Positions 7,620-15,033 of a stretch of DNA of 64,000 nucleotides are shown piece after piece. A program made the translations under genes and the position numbers. The notes under the pieces are model-generated. The model was not told the DNA's origin. It made no database searches and was given only the letters and a program-made list of their open reading frames with translations. Positions within the stretch are counted from its first letter, which is position 1. Each line of letters starts with the position of its first letter. This stretch comes from CBDIHP01 sp965279195 (GTDB taxonomy: Bacteria; Planctomycetota; Planctomycetia; Isosphaerales; Isosphaeraceae), in assembly GCA_965279195.1 (NCBI GenBank), contig CBDIHP010000033.1, positions 1 to 64,000 of the forward strand, in the 5' to 3' direction.

Positions 7620-8849
7620 TTAATTGATGTGGCACATCAGCGGGGCGACGTCCACCGTCTCCCCGCCGACATAGGGCCCCGACCTGGGAGGCAGGAGCGC
7701 CAGGGCGTCGGCCTTCGCGAATCCGGGGAGGTCGGCGGCGCCCCGGGCGTGGAGGAGGCGTGCGATCGCCTGGCCCTGGTCGTCGTGGCCGAGCGAGACG
7801 GGAACGGCCCAGAGGCGGTCGTCGGTGGCGCGGTGGGTCCCCTCCCAGCGGGCACGGACGGTCGCCGGGCCGGCGGTGGGGGCGCCTTGCAGATTGGAGA
7901 TCAAGGGCAGGACCAGCAACGTGAAGACAGTCAGGGCCGCGACGGGCGTCGGCGGCAGGTGGAAGACATGGTGCGCGACGCGGCCGGCCTCGTCGCGGAC
8001 GACCCCGTAGGTCATCCGTTTTCCGGGGTGCACCGAGACCCCCTGGAGCACGGCCTCGACCTGGAAATGCTTGAGCGCCCTGGGAATCGCCCCGGTCGGC
8101 TCGCCCAGGATCACCACGACGGGCGCGGAGAAGGCCCGCTCCATGGTGGCGCGGATCTGTCCCTCGGGCACCGCGCCGAGGTCATGGGCCATGGCCCCGG
8201 ACTGGACCGCGAGGGCGACGAGCGGCAGGTTGGAGGCGTTGCGCTCCCGGTTCATGATCGGGGCCTCGACCGGGCTGACCAGGTGGTCGCCCACGGCGAG
8301 GATCGCGACGCGGACGCGTCGGTGGCAGACGGGGTGGACGCACCCTTGAGAGGCGAGCAGGGGGATCATGGCCGGCTTGACCCGGGACCCGGCGGGGACC
8401 AGGACGGTGCCTGCGGTGAGCCACTCGCCCCGGTGGACGACGTTCTGGCCCCGGTCGACCGTCCTGAGGACCTCGATCACGCGGGGCGGGCCGGAGCCGG
8501 CGGCGTCGGGGCGGGAGTCCTCGGTGCGGACGACGGCGTCGGCGCCGACGGGCAGGGGCTCGCCGGTGACAATCCGGGCGGCCTCCTGCAGCTCGACAGC
8601 GGGCTCGACGAGCGCCTTGCGCCCCTTGGCGACGGAGCCCACCACGCGGAGGAGCCCGCCGGCGGTGGCGTCATGGGCGCGGACGGCGTAGCCTTCCTGC
8701 CCCGCGCGATCGAAGGGGGGGAGGTCCACGTCCGCCACGGCCGGCTCGGCCAGGACCAGGCCGACGGCCTCGGACAGGGGGATCTCGATCGGCTCGCCTG
8801 GCTCCGCCAGGGTCAACATCCGTGCGCAGGCCTCTCCCAGCGATAGCAT
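7620..8849 (-). CDS. MoeA-like molybdopterin molybdotransferase homologue, catalytic motifs lost
   Basis: The 409-residue chain follows MoeA from end to end, including the IVTGEPLPVGADAVV stretch (93-107) typical of domain III/MoeA_N. True MoeA inserts molybdate into adenylylated molybdopterin. Here almost every catalytic motif is changed: DNSAMDGYAV is DRAGQEGYAV (47-56), the GxNIRxxGED region ends in W143, GDEL is GDHL (187-190), the SGGVSVGDYD loop is LGEPTGAIPR (248-257), KPGKP is HPGKR (274-278) and LPGNPVS is LPPTPVA (298-304). It is therefore probably not an active MoeA. No other molybdenum cofactor gene is nearby. An AGGGA lies 4 bases before the ATG. Confidence 0.75.
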   Translation of the reverse strand: MLSLGEACARMLTLAEPGEPIEIPLSEAVGLVLAEPAVADVDLPPFDRAGQEGYAVRAHDATAGGLLRVVGSVAKGRKALVEPAVELQEAARIVTGEPLPVGADAVVRTEDSRPDAAGSGPPRVIEVLRTVDRGQNVVHRGEWLTAGTVLVPAGSRVKPAMIPLLASQGCVHPVCHRRVRVAILAVGDHLVSPVEAPIMNRERNASNLPLVALAVQSGAMAHDLGAVPEGQIRATMERAFSAPVVVILGEPTGAIPRALKHFQVEAVLQGVSVHPGKRMTYGVVRDEAGRVAHHVFHLPPTPVAALTVFTLLVLPLISNLQGAPTAGPATVRARWEGTHRATDDRLWAVPVSLGHDDQGQAIARLLHARGAADLPGFAKADALALLPPRSGPYVGGETVDVAPLMCHIN

Positions 8850-9205
8850 TATTCCCTATCACCCCATCGCAGACAGGCAGGAGACGAGGGTCGGTGCGGG
8901 CCGGTCGGCCGCCGCCCCCGTCGCGTCATGGGATCGTCAACGGCGCCTATTGTAACGAGGGGCCGTGAGCGGCCAAGGTCGATCGGCGGGGTCGGGTCGT
9001 CGGGGCTTTCCGGGTTTTTTCTCCGGATTTCTTGACCTTGACCGCCCCGACTGGCCGATTCCCTGGTTGTGACGCAATCCCCAGGACCGCGCCAGACGGA
9101 GTGTCCGGCAGACTGTCGGGGGTTGTGAGTAGGACACACCGTCGGTGGTCGGGCCTCGAAACAGGATGTGGCCGTCCGCCGTTCTACCATGGAGGGTGAA
9201 GACCG
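8850..9205. other. 356-bp divergent intergenic region
   Basis: This spacer separates the MoeA-like gene (minus) from the lipoprotein gene (plus) and must hold promoters for both. No hairpin element of the families seen elsewhere, no small reading frame with a ribosome binding site and no clear promoter hexamers were recognised. Confidence 0.4.
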
Positions 9206-9706
9206 ATGTTGTCCTTCCGCGCTGAGACGTCGCGGCGGTCGCAAGGCCGGCGGTGGTTTGTCCTGGCGGGCCTCGCCGTGCTCGGACTGCTGCCCGGTAC
9301 CGGTTGCCAGGTCGAGTATGCAGGGATGACCCTGCCGTCGGGCAAGTACATGCACGACGATGTCCAGTATTTCGCCCCGGGGCCTGACTTCCCCTGGGCG
9401 AACACCCAGGCCGCCACCGTGCGGGCCCGGATGATGGCCGCGGGCGAGACCCCGCCGCCGCCGATCTCGGCCACCGCGCCGAACCCCGTCGTGCCCCCGG
9501 GCGGCATGCCCGGTGCTGCCCCGGCCCAGGCCGCCCCCGGCTTCGGACCCGGCGACGGCATCCCGCCGGTGCCGAACGTCCCGAACGCCGTCGTCCCCGG
9601 CGCCGGCGCCCCCGTGCGTCCGGCCGCCCCGGCCGCGGCCCCGGCCCCCGCGCCGGTCCCGCCCCCCCCGGGCATCACCGCCCCGCCGCCGCCCCCCCAG
9701 TTCTGA
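9206..9706 (+). CDS. putative lipoprotein with proline/alanine-rich tail
   Basis: This 166-residue protein has a basic start (RRSQGRR), a hydrophobic stretch FVLAGLAVLGLLPG and Cys34 in a GTGC context that would suit lipidation, though position -3 is not ideal. A short conserved-looking segment follows (VEYAGMTLPSGKYMHDDVQYF, residues about 36-56), and the second half is a low-complexity Pro/Ala/Gly tail ending in PPPPPQF. Such tails often span peptidoglycan or lie extended in the envelope. No catalytic domain is present. Function unknown. A strong terminator follows at 9739. Confidence 0.65.
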   Translation: MLSFRAETSRRSQGRRWFVLAGLAVLGLLPGTGCQVEYAGMTLPSGKYMHDDVQYFAPGPDFPWANTQAATVRARMMAAGETPPPPISATAPNPVVPPGGMPGAAPAQAAPGFGPGDGIPPVPNVPNAVVPGAGAPVRPAAPAAAPAPAPVPPPPGITAPPPPPQF

Positions 9707-9738
9707 GCTGAGGTCGGCGAAGTCGCGAACCAACCTGA

Positions 9739-9778
9739 CCCCGTCCCGGTCGAAACCGGGGCGGGGTTGTTTTGTTTT
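9739..9778 (+). terminator. rho-independent terminator after the Pro-rich lipoprotein gene
   Basis: CCCCGTCCCGGT (9739-9750) pairs with ACCGGGGCGGGG (9755-9766) with one G-T wobble and a 4-base loop, followed by TTGTTTTGTTTT. It ends the lipoprotein transcript 33 bases after the stop codon. Confidence 0.8.
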
Positions 9779-9832
9779 CGAACAACCGTACACTACCGCC
9801 AGGATGTCCACCCTCGCGAGCGACCCGACGCC

Positions 9833-10552
9833 ATGATCCGCCCCGACGAACTCCCGGTCCGCGACGGCTATGCCGCCTGGGCCCCCTGGTATGACACCGA
9901 CGGCAACCCCCTGACCGCCCTCGAAGAACCCGTCATGCTCGGCTGGTTCGGGGAACTCCGGGGCCGGGACGCCCTCGACCTCGGCTGCGGCACCGGTCGG
10001 CTCACCGTCCCCCTCGCGCGGGGCGGGGCGAGGGTCACGGGCCTCGATTTCACCCCCGAGATGATGCAGGAAGCCCGGCGCAAGCTGCACAACGTCGACG
10101 TCCGCTGGGTCGAGCACGCCCTCCCTGAGCCGCTCCCCTTCGAAGGTCAGAGCTTCGACCTCGTCGTGATGGGCCTGGTGATCGAGCATATCGAGGATCT
10201 GGACGCGTTGCTGTGCGAGGTCGCGCGCGTCCTGAGGCCCGGCGGCCGTTGCCTCGTGTCGGCCCTGCACCCCGACCGCACCGCGGAGGGCCAGCGAGCC
10301 CGGTACATCGACCCCGACACCGGCGAGCGCCGGCACATCGCGACGATCCACCGCGATGTGTCCGACTATCACGCCTCCGCCCGCAACGCCGGGCTGAGTC
10401 TGGTCGAGGACCGGACGTTGCGCGTCACCGAGGCCCTCGCCGAGCGACTCCCCCGCGCCCGGCGGTACCTTGACCTCCCCCTCGGCTGGGCGGCCTACTT
10501 GGAGTGCGGAGGCTTGCTTCCGCTCTCGGGCAGGGGAGCTTGCTCGCCGTAG
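9833..10552 (+). CDS. class I SAM-dependent methyltransferase
   Basis: This 239-residue UbiE/BioC-like methyltransferase has motif I ALDLGCGTGR (47-56) for S-adenosylmethionine, the acidic end of strand 2 (VTGLDFTPEM), motif post-I and the LEVARVLRPGGRCLVS-like motif III (LLCEVARVLRPGG). The substrate cannot be told. The start is the first ATG that fits the fold; an upstream start would run through the terminator at 9739. The last 17 codons or so (ECGGLLPLSGRGACSP) are encoded by the family B repeat at 10501-10659, so the native C-terminus has been replaced by repeat-derived sequence. Confidence 0.82.
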   Translation: MIRPDELPVRDGYAAWAPWYDTDGNPLTALEEPVMLGWFGELRGRDALDLGCGTGRLTVPLARGGARVTGLDFTPEMMQEARRKLHNVDVRWVEHALPEPLPFEGQSFDLVVMGLVIEHIEDLDALLCEVARVLRPGGRCLVSALHPDRTAEGQRARYIDPDTGERRHIATIHRDVSDYHASARNAGLSLVEDRTLRVTEALAERLPRARRYLDLPLGWAAYLECGGLLPLSGRGACSP

Positions 10553-10659
10553 GCGTCGCAGTCGAGGATGAGAGGTGCGGTGTCAGAGGCGATTGCTGAC
10601 GAGACCCACGCGCGGAGCAAGCTCCGCGAGAACAGAGCGGAAGCAAGTTTCCGCACTCC
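10501..10659. repeat. family B hairpin element, 159 bp
   Basis: GGAGTGCGGAGGCTTGCTTC at the left end matches in reverse complement the right end (10635-10659). A second stem (GGGGAGCTTGCTC / GCGGAGCAAGCTCCGC) lies inside each arm. The left end runs through the 3' end of the methyltransferase gene and supplies its stop codon; the right end stops three bases from the stop codon of the convergent epimerase gene. Copies lie at 14416, 16305, 28486 and 50017. Confidence 0.75.
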
Positions 10660-10662
10660 GGG

Positions 10663-11616
10663 TCAGATTTCTTCGGCGAAGACGTCGTCCTCGGGGGAGT
10701 AGCCGAGGATCTCGAAGCCGCGCGAGAGGTCCCAGCGGGTGCCTTCGTTGTTGGACATCCCGTTGATGACGACGAAGGTCTCGTCGCCGAGGTCGGCCTC
10801 GACGGCGCACTCGAAGAGGTGGAGCATGTCGCCGTCGGACAGCCAGAGCAGGCGGGACCAGTCGTCGGGCAGGGTGGAGGGCTGGTTCTCGCCGGCCTGG
10901 ATCCAGCCGATCCGAAGCGCGACAAAGGTCAGGTCGAACGCCTTGCTGAGGCTCTGGCCCAGGCGCTCGCCCATCAGCTTGGTCGCGCCGTAGGGGTTGC
11001 CGGGCTTGGGGGTGAGGTCCTCGGTGATGGGCATGTCGCCCATCCCCTTGTAACCGCCCATGGCGTGATTGGAACTGGCGAAGACGATCCGGTCGACCCC
11101 GGCGACGACGGCGGCGTTGAAGACGTTGGCCAGGGCGTCCATGTTGGGCGCGTAGAGTTCCTCCCAGGTGGCGTGCTCGGAGGGGTTGGCCGCGAGGTGG
11201 ATGACGGTGTCGACGCCCACGAAGTACTGGGCCCACTCCTCGTCGTAGACCGACAGGTCGGCCGCGATCACCTCGGAGTCGTCCGGGTCGGCCTCGCGGT
11301 CGATCAGGACGAGGTCGTAGAGGTCCGACCACGCCTCGCGGAGCTTGCGGCCGATGTTGCCGTTCGCCCCGGTGATCAGGACCGAGCGTGGCTCGTCGTC
11401 ATATTCTTCGTCGTCCGCCTCGTCGTATTCCTCGTCGTCCTCATCGAACTCCGACTGCCCGAGCACTTCGAGGCGCGGGAAGCTGATGGTCGCCGGTGAC
11501 GGGGATTCGGTCTCGGATTCGGGCTCCTCGGCGGGAGTCTCGGCCTCGGGCTCGACGGCCTCCGCGGGCCGCTCCGGGTCGGTCGGGATCGGCGTCTCGG
11601 GGTCGTCCGGGGTCAT
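10663..11616 (-). CDS. NAD-dependent epimerase/dehydratase, uronate dehydrogenase-like, with acidic N-terminal extension
   Basis: This 317-residue extended SDR has the NAD-binding motif TGANGNIG (82-89), an acidic residue after strand 2 (VLIDREAD), the NNAG-like HLAANPSE and the active-site YGATK (Tyr-x-x-x-Lys). The sequence HLAANPS and SSNHAMGGY resembles bacterial uronate dehydrogenases, which oxidise a uronic acid to the aldarolactone. It follows a GH88 glucuronyl hydrolase gene on the same strand, which fits uronate use. An unusual Pro/Glu-rich and then Asp/Glu/Tyr-rich extension of about 75 residues precedes the Rossmann fold. The start at 11616 has GGAG 6 bases upstream. Confidence 0.82.
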   Translation of the reverse strand: MTPDDPETPIPTDPERPAEAVEPEAETPAEEPESETESPSPATISFPRLEVLGQSEFDEDDEEYDEADDEEYDDEPRSVLITGANGNIGRKLREAWSDLYDLVLIDREADPDDSEVIAADLSVYDEEWAQYFVGVDTVIHLAANPSEHATWEELYAPNMDALANVFNAAVVAGVDRIVFASSNHAMGGYKGMGDMPITEDLTPKPGNPYGATKLMGERLGQSLSKAFDLTFVALRIGWIQAGENQPSTLPDDWSRLLWLSDGDMLHLFECAVEADLGDETFVVINGMSNNEGTRWDLSRGFEILGYSPEDDVFAEEI

Positions 11617-11643
11617 GGCTCGCTCCGATCGGGAAGACATGGA

Positions 11644-11730
11644 GGATGGGTCATGGGGGATGGGTGATGGAGGGATCGCGAGGGGTGGGCCGTCCGTGAT
11701 CAACCATCACCCATTCACCATCACCCATCC
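11644..11730. repeat. hairpin element (family F), 27-bp arms
   Basis: The left arm GGATGGGTCATGGGGGATGG.. (11644-11670) pairs with the right arm ..CCATCACCCATCC (11704-11730) with few mismatches; the arms also contain short tandem copies of ATGGGTGATGG. It lies between the GH88 and epimerase genes of the same strand and may reduce read-through. Confidence 0.65.
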
Positions 11731-11741
11731 TTTTACCGTGT

Positions 11742-12893
11742 TCAGCCCTGCGGGGCGAGGGCCTGGGTGTCGGCCAGGACCTTCGTGACGGCTTCCAGGA
11801 AGAAGAAGTCGCCCCACATCACGGACTCGTCGACGCCCAGCTTCTTGTGGAAGTGGTAGACGCCGTGCTTGAGCACGCCCTCCCAGCCGGGAGTGTCCCA
11901 GGCGACGTAATGGCTGGTGCAGAGCGAGTCGAGGATGGTGAGGGCGGCGTCCTGGTAGCGGGTGGCTGCCTTTGAGTCGATCGGGAAGGTCAGGTCGGCG
12001 AGCTGCCAGAGGCCCGATGCGGCGATCGCTCCGGCGGAGCTGTCGTCGATGCGGTCGGGCCCCTCGGGGGCGTCGAAGTCCCAGGGGGGGACCATGCTGT
12101 CGGGGCACCGGGCGATGAAGTGATCCGCATTGCGCCGGGCGACGGCGAGGTCGGCCGGGTCGTTGGTGTAGGTGTAGACCGTGCCGTAGCCGTAGAGCGA
12201 CCAGGCCAGCCCGCGGGTCCAGTCGGAGTCGCCCCGGAGCCCCTGGTGGGTTGTCTGGCCCAAAAACTCTCCGGTCTCGACGTCGAAGATCCCCTCGTGT
12301 GCGGTGCCTCCATCCTCGCGGACGAGGACCCGCTCGGTCGTCCGGCAGTGCGCGACCGCGAGGTTATCTAGCTCCTGGTCGCCGGTCTCCTTCGCGGCGT
12401 AGAAGATGATCGGCACGTTCATCATGATGTCGATGAACAGGCTCTCGGGCGAGACGAACGACCGCAGGTACTGGCCCGCGTCGTTGAACCGCATGGCGAG
12501 GGTCCGTCCGGCGGTGATCAGGACGTCGTTCAGCTCGGGGTCGCCGGTCAGCCGATACCAGGGGAGATACGTATTCAGGAAGATGAATCCGAGGTCGTGG
12601 ACCTCGCGGTCGTGCTTCTTGTATTCGAGGAGCTGCGAGTAGTGCTCGGCGAGCGACCGCCAGGCGCGGTCGCCTGTGCGCTGGGCGACCTTCCACATCA
12701 TCCCGGCGTGGAACCCCGCGCACCAGTCGGTCCAGAGTTCCCCGCCGTGCTGCCACTTGCCGTCGACGGTGTAGATGGGGAAGTAGTCGGGAGTCCGCTC
12801 GGTGGTCGCCTTGACCTGATCGGCCGCGAACGAGAAGGCCCGTTCGAGCCGGGGACGCAGATCGGCCAGGTCAATGATGCGAGGCTCGGCCAT
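11742..12893 (-). CDS. glycoside hydrolase family 88 (unsaturated glucuronyl hydrolase)
   Basis: This 383-residue alpha6/alpha6-barrel enzyme removes the 4,5-unsaturated uronic acid from oligosaccharides made by polysaccharide lyases, by hydrating the double bond. The two family aspartates appear in their usual settings: HDLGFI (Asp100) and FIDIMMNVPIIFYA (Asp155). Further conserved blocks are HQGLRGDSDWTRGLAWSLYGY and SSAGAIAASGL. No signal peptide is seen, so the enzyme is probably cytoplasmic. It is followed by a uronate-type SDR and preceded by a BNR propeller gene, which together suggest uronic-acid-containing glycan use. The start was set where family homology begins. Confidence 0.88.
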   Translation of the reverse strand: MAEPRIIDLADLRPRLERAFSFAADQVKATTERTPDYFPIYTVDGKWQHGGELWTDWCAGFHAGMMWKVAQRTGDRAWRSLAEHYSQLLEYKKHDREVHDLGFIFLNTYLPWYRLTGDPELNDVLITAGRTLAMRFNDAGQYLRSFVSPESLFIDIMMNVPIIFYAAKETGDQELDNLAVAHCRTTERVLVREDGGTAHEGIFDVETGEFLGQTTHQGLRGDSDWTRGLAWSLYGYGTVYTYTNDPADLAVARRNADHFIARCPDSMVPPWDFDAPEGPDRIDDSSAGAIAASGLWQLADLTFPIDSKAATRYQDAALTILDSLCTSHYVAWDTPGWEGVLKHGVYHFHKKLGVDESVMWGDFFFLEAVTKVLADTQALAPQG

Positions 12894-12935
12894 CGGGCAG
12901 GGGCTCCGGGTGTCGGTCAAACGGTGTGGAGGTTG

Positions 12936-12967
12936 GACAAGAAAACCGCCCCGGTCGACCGGGGCGG
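12936..12967 (-). terminator. minus-strand terminator between the BNR propeller and GH88 genes
   Basis: A perfect 22-bp palindrome with GGTCGACC at its centre (12946-12967) is followed on the minus strand by TTTTCTTG. It would end transcripts coming from the propeller gene, so the GH88 gene probably has its own promoter in the 40 bases or so after it or is reached by read-through. Confidence 0.65.
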
Positions 12968-13028
12968 GAGGTAAGTTGAGTGATACGGGCCAGGTCATGC
13001 GCGATAGGAACCGGGTCAGAGGCACTCG

Positions 13029-13205
13029 GCGCGGGTCTCCAGACCCCGCCATTGCCTTCGCCGCGTCGTCCAACCCGATCGGGTCTCCAGACCCTTTCGG
13101 AGACTCACCTCCATCGGACCATCTGATTTTCGGGTCAGGAGACCCGCACCTCCGGTACCGAGTCTCAGGGTGGGGGCGGGGTCGGGAGACCCGCGCCCAG
13201 CGCGG
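13029..13205. repeat. family C hairpin element (GGTCTCC-x-GACCC)
   Basis: GCGCGGGTCTCCAGACCCCG at 13030 is mirrored by GGGTCGGGAGACCCGCGCCC near 13180-13199 in reverse complement. Inside are further short palindromes of the form GGTCTCCAGACC. The element lies just after the stop of the BNR propeller gene. A second copy of the family is at 33041-33206. Confidence 0.7.
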
Positions 13206-13223
13206 ACTTCGTCGAGGTCCGGA

Positions 13224-14282
13224 TCAGATCGCGCAGACCGCCCTCGCGGAGCGGATCTGCCGGGCGAAGGGGCCCCAGTATTCGCCGCCGTTGGAGGTGG
13301 CCCAGAGTTCACCGGAACGGAAGGCGACGACGCCCTGCTCAGGGCAGCTCGGGTCCCAGCGGATGTCGGTGACGGTATCGTTCTCGAGCGTCGGCGGGAA
13401 GCAGCGGATCAGGTTCGCCCAGGTCTTCCCGCCGTCTTTGCTCTCGAACACGCCGAACTTGCTCGACTCGCCGGCCGCGACCAGGAGCTGATCGGGCGCG
13501 CCGGGCTTGACCTCGATCGCCTGGATGGCGCGGAAGGCGTCGAGCCCCTGGCTGCGGTCCTCCCAGGTCGCCCCGCCGTCGGCCGTGAACTTCACGCCGT
13601 CGGAGGTCGCCAGGAACAGGTGGCCGTCCTTGCCCGGGACGGCGCGGAAGCCGAAGACGCCGGCGGGCAGGCCCTCGACCTTGGTCCAGGTCGCGCCCGA
13701 GTCGCCGCTCCTGTAGAGGCCCGATCCGGTCACGGCGGCGAACCAGTTGCCCGTCGTCGGGGCGTGGAGCGCCCGGATGCTGGGGGTCTGCGACATCGAG
13801 GTGATGTTCGGGGCGCCGAGCTTGGTCCAGCCCCTGAGGTCGGCCTTGGGCTTGGCTGATTTCGCCGGTGTCGCCGGGCCGGTCTTCTTGCCGGTCGCGG
13901 CGGCGACGAGCGACTTCGTGCCGGCGTTGACGTAGTTCGTCGCCAGGTCGACGATCGACTGCTTCGGCGGGCCGACGGGCGAGCCCATCATCCTCCGGTA
14001 GACCGCGAACGGGCGAGGGGTGGCGATCACCAGTGACGACGGTGTGCCGCCGACGGCCAGGCTGGTCGGCGAGGTGACGTCGTCGGGCAGGGGGACCTCG
14101 CGCCACGAGAGGCCGTTGTTGCCGCTCTCGTAGACTTGGCCGGCCTCGTCGAGCACGGCGAGGAACCCGCGCCCCGGGGACGCCAGGCTGACCACCGCAT
14201 GCTCCTGGAACCCGTGGAAGATCGGCCAGTTTTGCCCTTCGAACCAGCGGTAGATCCCGTCGTCGGTCCCGATCAGAAGCAT
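13224..14282 (-). CDS. BNR/sortilin-type beta-propeller protein
   Basis: This 352-residue protein is built from BNR repeats. The Asp-box pattern S-x-D-x-G-x-T-W is seen several times: SGNNGLSWREV, SGDSGATWTKV, TADGGATWEDR and SKDGGKTWANL. Such propellers occur in sialidases and in photosystem assembly factors, but no catalytic sialidase Arg triad or Tyr is evident. There is no signal peptide in the chosen start (MLLIGTDDGIYRW), so it may act inside the cell. A lysine/proline-rich insert lies near residues 130-150. It is the first gene of a minus-strand group with GH88 and a uronate-type SDR. Confidence 0.75.
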   Translation of the reverse strand: MLLIGTDDGIYRWFEGQNWPIFHGFQEHAVVSLASPGRGFLAVLDEAGQVYESGNNGLSWREVPLPDDVTSPTSLAVGGTPSSLVIATPRPFAVYRRMMGSPVGPPKQSIVDLATNYVNAGTKSLVAAATGKKTGPATPAKSAKPKADLRGWTKLGAPNITSMSQTPSIRALHAPTTGNWFAAVTGSGLYRSGDSGATWTKVEGLPAGVFGFRAVPGKDGHLFLATSDGVKFTADGGATWEDRSQGLDAFRAIQAIEVKPGAPDQLLVAAGESSKFGVFESKDGGKTWANLIRCFPPTLENDTVTDIRWDPSCPEQGVVAFRSGELWATSNGGEYWGPFARQIRSARAVCAI

Positions 14283-14415
14283 GGCGCTTTCACCCCAAAA
14301 CCATTCGCAGTGAAGGACGTGCGCCCACCCTCCTGGCGCGCCCGCTCGTCCGTTGCCGGCGACGAACAGGATACCCGCCCACCCAAAGCTCGGCAAGCGA
14401 CGCAGGACCCCCTTT

Positions 14416-14541
14416 GGAGTGCGGCCGTGCGGCTGCCGCTTTTCTGCCGGGGCGACCGACCGGAATCATGGAGTCGAGGTCGCATGCTGCCCCCTCAGCC
14501 CGTCTCCCCGCCCGATAGCGGCAGCCGGACGGCCGCACTCC
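14416..14541. repeat. family B hairpin element, 126 bp
   Basis: GGAGTGCGGCCGTGCGGCTG at the left pairs with the right end in reverse complement. Both this copy and the one at 50017 are preceded by ACCCCTTT or a close variant. It lies between the start of the BNR propeller gene and the stop of the small membrane protein gene, both minus strand, with its right end 7 bases from that stop codon. Confidence 0.68.
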
Positions 14542-14547
14542 AGAGTG

Positions 14548-14910
14548 TCACCCTGTCTTGATGTAGGACGCGAAGAACAGAGCCGCCAGCGTCAAGTCGA
14601 TCGCCCCGAAGCCGAGCACGGTGCTGGTCAGACGGCCTTGCCAGAACAGGACGATGGCCGCGGCGCCAAAGGTCACCTTTTCGAGGATGGCCGCCCACAT
14701 CAACGGGCGGTAGCGGGCCGGGTCGGTCGACATGATGAGGAAGGCCACCTGCCAGGCCATGCCGACGGCCGCGAAGCCGTAGAAATACTCGGGATGCGTG
14801 ATGGCCGGCGGGGTGTCAGTTCCGACCTTGTTCTCCAGGAAATACTGCGGGACCATCACGATCAGGCCGTAGATTCCCGCCAGCAGGAAGACGCGACTCG
14901 CGAACTTCAT
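14548..14910 (-). CDS. four-helix membrane protein
   Basis: This 120-residue protein has four membrane segments (around residues 6-24, 43-60, 71-90 and 97-115) and a short GTDTPPAITHPEYFYG loop after helix 1. No domain is recognised with confidence. It is divergent from the DUF790 gene and separated from the propeller gene by a family B hairpin. It resembles small conserved hypothetical membrane proteins widespread in bacteria. Function unknown. Confidence 0.72.
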   Translation of the reverse strand: MKFASRVFLLAGIYGLIVMVPQYFLENKVGTDTPPAITHPEYFYGFAAVGMAWQVAFLIMSTDPARYRPLMWAAILEKVTFGAAAIVLFWQGRLTSTVLGFGAIDLTLAALFFASYIKTG

Positions 14911-15033
14911 CCGTACCGCCCCCGATCGAATGTTCACCGGCCCTGGACTCCCCCTCGCGTTAAGGTTTACGATGAACCCTGACCCAAGGGGAAGCCGGAA
15001 CCGGCCCCCGTCCCAACCGGCCCCGGACGTGCC

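Noticed and set aside
8849..10372. A long minus-strand frame opposite the Pro-rich lipoprotein and methyltransferase genes
   Set aside because: It is low-complexity and crosses the strong terminator at 9739; the plus-strand genes have clear signal peptide and SAM motifs.
13224..14282. A sialidase call for the BNR propeller protein
   Set aside because: Asp boxes are present, but the catalytic Arg triad, Tyr and Glu of sialidases are not seen and there is no signal peptide.
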